A stretch of 18,108 nucleotides of DNA from Temnopleurus reevesii (Eukaryota > Echinodermata > Echinoidea > Temnopleuroida > Temnopleuridae), in the NCBI GenBank assembly GCA_036244855.1, contig BQKZ01004334.1, positions 1 to 18,108 of the forward strand. The letters are read 5' to 3'. This document shows, one piece after another, positions 1 to 18,108 of this stretch. Both the position numbers and the translations under genes were made by a program. The notes under the pieces were generated by a model. That model had not been told where the DNA came from. It saw nothing but the letters and a program-made list of their open reading frames with translations, and searched no databases. Within the stretch, counting starts at the first letter, position 1, and each line of letters opens with the position of its first letter.

Positions 1-11678
<11,678 letters not shown>

Positions 11679-12850
11679 CGAAGCAACTAGAAGAAGAAAG
11701 TCACAGCCTGAATTCCCATTCTATTTTTAAGCCAGGGTACAGTATGAATTGTTAACATTAATGTGGAGTTTTTAATTTAATTTGTCACAGTCGACCAGAA
11801 GAAGTATGTCATAGTTTTGCTCATTGTTATGTACGCAACTACCTGTGACATAACAATGAGCAGACGTGTAGAACTATGATGTACTACTGTGCCCTTTGTC
11901 ACAGTCGACTGAAATTGAAAACACCGTTGTAATGATATTTATTACAACTCATAATTTATGCATTATATGTCTAAGATAAGTCTGCTGAAGTTCAACGCAC
12001 ACAACGCAACCCAACTTCCTTGTTCCAATTTCTTAGAAAGTTGGCAGCTTGGATGTAGTGTGGTGATTTATAAAGCAAGAGAAAAAAGTTCAAGTCGGGC
12101 CATTTTAGAAGGTCAGTTGGTGGAGGGCATCTAAGCAAATTTCTTGAACTTATTTTGATCCTAATGGACTTTATATACTGCTGAATTTAGATTATTTTCT
12201 GAAATAAATTTCCTTGTAATGATTAATGATGTATAAACAGTACTAGCGTAGTTGTGTGTATTGAGTGTATTAATAAATTAATATGATGCTAATAATGCAT
12301 TGTGATAGAGTTATGATGAAATTGATGTACATGATCAATATTTTTATCAGTATGATGGATCATGTACAATGATTATAGTTAGTATAATGCCCATCTTTTA
12401 AAATTTATGTCAGGCTGAGCTAGACTTATGCATGTATATAATCCAGTCTAAATGACGCTCAAAGCATTAATGAATTCCTCCTTAGCAGAAGTGCGTTGAG
12501 TTCTTTCCTAGATCGGGAAAGATTTCTTAATGATGTCGTTAAGTTTGTTTTCACAAGATCATGCAAATGTATGATCCTTTTTTTAAGGATTATGTTGTGG
12601 GCTTAATCATATCTACTTGCCACCAAAATAACTTTATTTTAAGTTACGTGTTTACTTATTATATAATAACTCTCTGTAGGTTATATGTTAGGTATGTAAT
12701 ACCCTGGTGAGAGATTATATATTTTTGTATATGTATTTTATAGATCTATTTCTTAAGTGTGAATGAATTATTCACACATTCATGGAGTTTCCAAAAGTAA
12801 TGGTACTTAATATAATTTTTTGGATGACGGTATTAAATGAAATAAAATCT
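11679..12850 (+). other. Presumed GALNT11 3' UTR and downstream
   Basis: No coding signal follows the stop. AATAAA hexamers at 12203-12208, 12272-12277 and 12841-12846 are candidate poly(A) signals; I cannot say which is used. The region includes the hairpin MITE near 11795 and a 10-bp perfect inverted repeat, GTACATGATC, at 12327-12336 and 12358-12367. Confidence 0.5.
11795..11894. mobile_element. Hairpin MITE, GGAAGTAG family (copy 2)
   Basis: GTCATAGTTTTGCTCATTG on the left is mirrored by ACATAACAATGAGCAGACG and AACTATGATGTACT on the right. The words are shared with the hairpin at 9270-9372. The hairpin is flanked by a perfect 15-bp direct repeat, TTTGTCACAGTCGAC, at 11781-11795 and 11895-11909. 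Confidence 0.72.
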
Positions 12851-13930
12851 TGTGCTACCAAAGAACTTTAATTTGTTTACTGCACAGGCCGATGTTGACT
12901 AAAAAGTTGTGAATAAATGCAACGATTAAACTCAACTTAATTTTCATTCAATCAGGAGCACATATTTTGGACCTGTGGTTGATTTTGAACACAACTTTGA
13001 TTTGCAATAATTCCCAGATCTGACGTAACTTTCTAGCAATTAGTGAGATTCATGCATGATGCTAACCATGCAAGTTCAGAAGGTCGAATTAAACAGATAG
13101 ATAATATTGTCATTTCAAAGGACACTGGTAATTTTTTTAATTTTTTTATCATGGCAAGGTAGCATTTCCGGTCACATCCCTTTATGTTAAGCACAAATAA
13201 TTTGATGTCTAGGATGTAGGTCTGAAAGGGACCCGTTTTCCTCAAATACAGTGTACTTGAATGAGAAGTAATGCCAACTCCTCATTTTATGGAGTTATCA
13301 ATGTTTTTTTAATAGCATCTTTCATGAAAAAATTGGGTTTGTTCTTTGTATCTCTAAAATGCAATGAATTCACTTTATTATCCTTTAAGAAAAGACTCCA
13401 GTGAAAACATTAAAGTGAATTTCTTGTAACAATTCTTGGGCCCATCATTCATGTAGGAGTTACTATTTTCGTCATAAATTAAATGGTCCAAAGCATTGTT
13501 AGTACTCAACAGATTTCATACATGGTAAAGAAGATAATCTAGATTTCAGAGTGTACTTTAATAACATTGTCTTCCAACATATATATCTCAAGTAAGCATG
13601 TACAGTGTATCTCTTTGGCTGAATGTATGTTATGTAAAATCACCTCAGGTGAAGTTCATATTTTTTTTTCATTCTTAGTGCACTTATCAATGATGGCAGT
13701 TGAATGTTTGTGTCTAAATGTGGACTGGCTAGGCATTGGTTGTTACAAATGACTAGCCATTCAATTCAATGTTTATTAAAGATATATCGTTGCAAGTCAG
13801 GAGGCTGAATTTTGAAATAGAAGGTTTGAATTACAAGAGTGGTCTGTTGCAAATTTTGATCAGGCTGACTTCATTTTCACCTTCCTTCCTTAATTGCACT
13901 TTCTGCCAAATTTGAGATTAAACACTTTAA
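12850..13930. other. Intergenic stretch without recognised genes
   Basis: AT-rich DNA between the two convergent genes. An 11-bp inverted pair (AATTCACTTTA at 13367 and its complement at 13411) is present; otherwise I see no feature. Confidence 0.7.
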
Positions 13931-14096
13931 GTTGGTGTTGCTACAAAGTTGCAATTGATCCCAAATCAACTGCAATTGGAATGTGCATTATGTGATTTTT
14001 TGACAAGACGTGTATGAAAGAATCATATGGTTTTGATTGGGACCGTACTGATCAACTGCAACTTGGGATCAGTTGCGACTTTCGAAGAACACGAAC
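13931..14096. mobile_element. MITE, GGGGTGTTG family (copy 2, degenerate)
   Basis: The left end TTGGTGTTGCTACAAAGTTG and right end GACTTTCGAAGAACACGAAC are decayed forms of the family ends. TAA follows directly and is shared with the next copy. Confidence 0.6.
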
Positions 14097-14099
14097 TAA

Positions 14100-14275
14100 G
14101 GGGGTGTTGCTCAAAAGTTGCAATTGATCGCAAGTTGCAGTTGATCGGAATGCGCCAATCAAAATCATTGTTTCATGCGCGTCTTGTTAAATGCGCATAC
14201 CATACACAAATGATAATGCGCGTTAAAATTTGCAAAGTTGCAGTTGATTTGCAGTTGATTTTAAACATCACCCCA
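14100..14275. mobile_element. MITE, GGGGTGTTG family (copy 3)
   Basis: The left end is GGGGGTGTTGCTCAAAAGTT and the right end closes in CATCACCCCA. TAA lies on both sides (14097-14099 and 14276-14278), a good candidate 3-bp target duplication. The interior GCGCCAATCAAAATCATTG matches copy 1 in inverse orientation. Confidence 0.78.
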
Positions 14276-14745
14276 TAAGTCCTGGATGGAGAAAGTGTCT
14301 GTGCTACAGGAATAATCATTTCAATATTACTGAAGCTATGTAAAAAGTGATGGGTTGAGATATCAATCATATTGGAGCATCTGCACAAATATTTTGGGGT
14401 GGTACAGTCATATACTTTTGATGAAAATGTGCCCTATGTGATCATTTGAAATGTCATTGTATGTATTCATTCTTAATGTGTTGAGTACACTTTTTGTATG
14501 TTCGAAACATCTGAAATACTGCACATGGAAATACACGCACAACAAAGAGGCCAAATATAGTTTCTTTCCTTGTTTTAGATTTGAGCATTCATTGGTGTAA
14601 AATATATTGCTTTACAAATCGTAGAAATGCCATTATCAAACATTATTTCAAAATCATCAGAAGGACCACCATCGGTAAAATTTGCACATGCAACTCTGAA
14701 AGGAAAACACAGATTGAATTTTATATCCAATAATTAGTACTTTGA
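14276..14745. other. Intergenic stretch without recognised genes
   Basis: AT-rich spacer between MITE copies 3 and 4. I see no coding region, RNA gene or further repeat in it. Confidence 0.65.
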
Positions 14746-14934
14746 GGGGTGGAGATACAAAGTTACAATTAATTGCAAGTTGAGGTTGATCGGCAAGCGC
14801 CAATCAAAATTATTATTTCATATGTGTCATGCATGTCAACAATGCAGACCATTCGTGAATTAAAATGCGTGTTCAAATTTTCAACTGATGTGCAGTTGAT
14901 TTGTGATCAATTGCAACTTTATAACAACACCCCC
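14746..14934. mobile_element. MITE, GGGGTGTTG family (copy 4)
   Basis: It starts GGGGTGGAGATACAAAGTTA and ends TTGCAACTTTATAACAACAC followed by CCCC. The interior shares CGCCAATCAAAAT with copy 3 in the same orientation. Flanks are TGA and TTA, an imperfect target duplication. Confidence 0.72.
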
Positions 14935-15716
14935 TTAGAAGTTCTGGTCCGAAGTTTGTGAGGAAGCACATTAATTCTTCCATAGTCTATTTATTTTGTT
15001 TACATATTGGTGTATGAGTTTTGTTTGAACTTTTCTTTGTAAACTTTTGGTGCATTTGTATATTTTGTTTTAAGCAGTAGATCTATTTTTATTGTGTATT
15101 GAATACAGACATAAATTGATTAAATCTTGAAATATTGGAATTAAAATATTATTATGCTAACACAGAATTTTGCATTATATTATTATTTGCTCTGATTATT
15201 ACAATATGTTGAGTAATGGGAGATCTAGCCAATTAAGATTGGTCATTTGACAATTGATATGAATAAATTGTCACTTATAACACATATAATTTTTCAGACA
15301 ACACTGACTCCCCTTCAGTCAATAATGTTATGCTCCTTTTGTTGGTTTTATATAATAATCTTGATTGATCCTCTTTATTTCATTTTCTTCGAACAATACC
15401 AACATTGACCTACATCAAATGATAATCTACAGGGATAAAAGCGACAAACAAAAAATTGAAAAAGCAGCAAGAAATGATATTAATTCTTGTTTTAAAGTGT
15501 GAGTTTTCAATAAGTACATTTTGTCAACTACCTTGCATAGAAAAATTCAAAACGTGGACAATCTTAGTTAATGAATAAATAATGATCAATAGAACATGAC
15601 TAGCTCTTTACATGTTTTATAATTATGTCAAGCTTAATTGATCTAACAATGAATGGAATCAGCAATGAGGTATTAATTATATACAGTGAAACAGAGGACT
15701 TCCAATGCGATCAGTT
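14935..15716 (-). other. Spacer and presumed cytochrome c 3' UTR
   Basis: No coding signal seen. On the minus strand an AATAAA (plus-strand TTTATT at 15374-15379) lies about 340 nt after the cytochrome c stop and is a reasonable poly(A) candidate. Confidence 0.45.
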
Positions 15717-15883
15717 CTAGTCATCTTTGTGGTAGTTCCCCGTTGTTTTCTCCTTCAAGTAAGCGATGAGGTCAGCACGTTCCTTGGTCTTCTTGAGGCC
15801 AGCGAAGACCATCTTGGTTCCTGGGATGTACTTCTTGGGGTTTTCAAGGTAGATCCATAACGTGTCCATATTCCATGTGATAC
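15717..15883 (-). CDS. Cytochrome c exon 3 (C-terminal half)
   Basis: It completes Gly64 and encodes residues 65-118: [54 protein letters not shown]. The acceptor is ACCCAG on the minus strand. Met88 is the axial haem ligand. Lys pairs in ENPKKY are the conserved region that is trimethylated in some lineages. Confidence 0.93.
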
Positions 15884-16913
15884 CTGGGTTGGTAATTAAA
15901 AGGACAAAGTTCATAAATTAATGGAATACTTGAGCACAAATTGATGAAATATTCTTCTGAACACTTTGGGGAAAACATTTAGAGAGGAGAATAAAGTGAG
16001 ACAAATGAATAAAAGATCATCATCACATAGTGGATTTGTTCAAAATTCAACATAAAATGTTTGTGGAAAGTAGCATATTGACCTAAAGGCTAAAGGGCGT
16101 CTTGATATCTGAGGCATCAGTAATGGAGTTGGATGCATACCTTGTTTTAACTTCATAACTTTGAGCAGATCTTTGAAGTTTTCTCATTTTGACACTATCT
16201 GAAAGTTTTTGCCCTTATAGTTCTGGATTTGTTAGTTTGAATGAACATTTAAATTGTCCAAACTTTGTCTTTTTGCTAGCTTGAGCATCAAAACCCTGAA
16301 AGATCCTCTTTCTTGTCTGCTAGATGATATTAAACGCAGGAACAATTTTTCTTTGTTTCTTTTTTAAGCCCATTAGCAATAGGAGATTGTGTACAAAACT
16401 GCAGTTTCCATCTGAAACTTTGAAAGGTGTAACAAGAGCATTGTTGCTATTTTTAAATACATTTTTACGGATGATGTGAAATAATTCTGAACATGATTAT
16501 AATTTCTTTGTAGATTTGTCTTTTCAAAGACAGAACGATAGCACACATACCGAATTTATCAAAGCTCATGAGAATGGTATTCAATTGCATTTTGAAATGA
16601 TGGGCGGTTTAGTTGCTAAAGGGTTAATATATTCTTTACCGTCTGGAAACTAGAAATGGATCAAGTGTCTTCTTCGATCACAGTACATTTAAAATTATGC
16701 TCTATAGATTTGATTTTACTGACCTTTGTTTACATTTGCATCCGTGTACTTGAAACCGGGAGCTTGTCCAGTTTTCCTGCCCCACATGCCCATCAGGTTT
16801 GGTCCCTGTTTGTGCTTGCCTGAGTTATCGATCACATGGCACTGGAGGCATTTCGTCTTGAAGATTTTGGCTCCCTTGTCAGGGTCTCCCATAGTTGGGC
16901 TGTCCTTCCCCAT
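15717..16913 (-). CDS. Cytochrome c (whole coding region, two coding exons)
   Basis: The coding sequence joins 16913-16724 and 15883-15717 on the minus strand: 118 residues ending in TAG. It is the soluble haem protein that carries electrons from complex III to complex IV in the mitochondrial intermembrane space and, in many animals, triggers the apoptosome. Seen here: haem attachment C22-L-Q-C25-H26, [19 protein letters not shown] with the conserved Trp, [14 protein letters not shown] with axial Met88, and [11 protein letters not shown]. Human cytochrome c has 105 residues including Met. Here there are seven extra N-terminal residues before MGDPDKG and a longer polar C-terminus, TTGNYHKDD. 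The intron after the codon base for Gly64 matches the classical animal position. Ordinary somatic versus testis-type paralogue cannot be told from one gene. Confidence 0.92.
15884..16723 (-). other. Cytochrome c intron 2
   Basis: 840-nt phase 1 intron with GTCAGT donor and CCAACCCAG acceptor. I see no exon copy, repeat or RNA gene in it. Confidence 0.8.
16724..16913 (-). CDS. Cytochrome c exon 2 (start codon and haem site)
   Basis: It encodes residues 1-63 plus one base of codon 64. The ATG at 16913-16911 follows an acceptor-like TCATGTAG directly, so the intron appears to end at AG|ATG. An internal ATG eight codons in (MGDPDKG) aligns with the usual cytochrome c start and is an alternative start. 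The haem-binding C22-LQ-C25-H26 lies in this exon. Confidence 0.9.
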
Positions 16914-17764
16914 CTACATGAGCAGACAAGAAAAATGATAAAAACAATGAACATGATATAATCTATTTCCGAAAAATAGAGTCAAATGCCAATTCAATGC
17001 TCCTTTCTAATGATATTCAAATCAAAGTGATGTCCAGTTAGCATACATTTTGTTAGCATACCCAGTTTAATTGGATGTCCGGATGGATTGCGTGGATTTC
17101 ATTATTGTTGATACTTTTCTAATCTATGAATATAAACATACACTGTATATAAACATATAAAACATATAGGCCCTATTTTGAGTATGATGGATAATTTCTG
17201 CAAAATTTGATCAAGGAAATTCTGCACATTATTTTAGTGTTGGGTCCAGACAGTTTTGTGGTTGCTTTTTTTCTTCAGACTGAGTGCACATATAGGGGAA
17301 ATTAGATTTAGAAGTCGTACATTTTTTTAATTTTCGAAGCAGTCCTTGATTAAAAAAAACCAAAAGATCCTAATTCATTAAAAAGTCAAACTTCGAAAGG
17401 TCAAGTCTCTGTCAAGGCTTGAGTCTTGACCTTTCGAAGTTTGACTTTTTAATGAATTAGGATCTTTTGTTTTTTTTAATTAGATGTCAATCTGTATCTG
17501 GCCTCTTTACAGATTTTTTATTATTACAGATAAACGGATACTAGCCCCGACTTGTTACCGACTTCGCATCAAACGAAGAATGCGATCATGCTTCAGTCCA
17601 GAGTCGAACCAAAACTTCACATTCAACCACACACATTTTGAAGTTTTGTCGAACTGAATTCTCACAACTGCGTCACAATGAACAAAACAACAAGATTTTT
17701 TAATCAACAGAATCATCCAGTGAAACGTACACATTCACCTGAATAGAATACAGATTCTACTTAC
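16914..17764 (-). other. Cytochrome c 5' UTR intron (intron 1)
   Basis: Inferred from a strong minus-strand donor (CTTCAAG|GTAAGTAG at 17765/17764) and the acceptor before the ATG. It contains the near-perfect hairpin at 17349-17480. The rest is AT-rich and unremarkable. Confidence 0.6.
17349..17480. repeat. Long near-perfect inverted repeat
   Basis: Arms of about 57-60 bp (17349-17408 and 17422-17480) are complementary apart from one missing base in the right arm near 17469 and a mismatch near the loop. They enclose a loop of about 13-20 nt. The arms include AAAAGATCCTAATTCATT and GTCAAACTTCGAAAGGTCAAG-type sequence. It may be a young MITE or fold-back element, and would form a long RNA hairpin in the intron. 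Confidence 0.85.
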
Positions 17765-17830
17765 CTTGAAGACTTGTGAAAAGTTGAATTTTAGAGTCAA
17801 ATTTGAGGTCTGATTTATGAGAACGTCAAG
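17765..17830 (-). other. Probable non-coding exon 1 of cytochrome c
   Basis: The consensus donor at 17765/17764 and absence of ATG in the bases just upstream suggest a short 5' UTR exon ending here. The transcription start is not visible, so the right border is a guess. Confidence 0.4.
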
Positions 17831-17915
17831 ACGTTATTTGAATCTGCGTCGCGATATGCAAATTATGTTGCGCGTACCGGCCGTATGCGTATTAATTTGC
17901 ATATTGCGCGATCGA
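17820..17915 (-). promoter_or_regulatory. Putative cytochrome c promoter with inverted octamers
   Basis: The stretch is richer in CpG than its surroundings. It contains ATGCAAAT at 17856-17863 and its inverse ATTTGCAT at 17895-17902, each next to a GCGC or CGCG word. An inverted pair, AACGTC-AA-GACGTT (17822-17835), gives a CREB-like half-site (TGACGTT) on the minus strand. Octamers bind POU factors and CRE sites are known in mammalian cytochrome c promoters. The regulatory role here is inference from position. Confidence 0.4.
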
Positions 17916-18091
17916 TTGAAGAATCGGGAAATCCCCTTGTTGACCATGTGGCCCTATCGAAATTTTCGTTCTGCTCACATAGGGCGGAATGTGTCGCGCT
18001 AATAGATTGGACGAATAATTTTCTTAAATTCTCAGTAAGTTAATTGGCAGCAGCATAAAGCAAGGGGCGGAGGCAACAAAGTGAATCTCTT

Positions 18092-18108
18092 GGGGGGGGG
18101 GGGGGGGG
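18092..18108. repeat. Terminal poly-G run
   Basis: Seventeen G residues close the window. It may be a true homopolymer that continues beyond the edge, or an assembly end artefact. Confidence 0.85.

Noticed and set aside
14027..14278. Open frame of 83 codons, similar in peptide to the minus frame at 2059-2271
   Set aside because: The similarity is explained by two copies of the GGGGTGTTG-family MITE, not by a gene.

Overview
The window is animal nuclear DNA. It has AT-rich spliced genes with canonical GT-AG introns, tRNA-derived SINE copies, several MITE-like hairpins and a long GAT microsatellite. The protein sequences and the repeat style fit a marine invertebrate deuterostome, possibly an echinoderm. 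That placement is inference and cannot be proved by eye.

Plus strand, 1-11678: a complete polypeptide N-acetylgalactosaminyltransferase of the GALNT11 type. It has 11 coding exons, all splice phases agree, and the product is 647 residues. The window opens exactly on the start codon. The order is cytosolic tail and membrane anchor, stem, GT-A catalytic domain, then ricin-type lectin domain. It would act in the Golgi, starting mucin-type O-glycosylation.

Minus strand, 16913-15717: a complete two-exon coding region for cytochrome c (118 residues), with a probable non-coding first exon ending at 17765. The two genes are convergent and separated by about 4 kb of AT-rich DNA holding a cluster of one MITE family.

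The main observation is inside the GALNT gene. Five of its eleven exons (3, 5, 6, 8 and 10) are accompanied by partial tandem copies, ten plus one small fragment. For exons 5, 6 and 8 the repeat unit is about 176-197 bp. In exons 5 and 8 the older copies lie upstream of the working exon; in exons 3, 6 and 10 they lie downstream. Most are decayed by stops, frameshifts, missing donors, or SINE and MITE insertion. Two remain open and frame-neutral (6B at 5713-5832 and 10B at 10543-10659). One (8C at 7955) could end the protein before the lectin domain. These could be exon relics, rare cassette exons or poison exons.

Other structure: a Tc1/mariner-like MITE with perfect inverted ends (6765-6943), two related hairpin MITEs (9270-9372 and 11795-11894), a TTTCACC-type MITE (9833-9999), four copies of a GGGGTGTTG-type MITE, a near-perfect long hairpin in cytochrome c intron 1 (17349-17480), and a CpG-rich inverted octamer pair upstream of cytochrome c.
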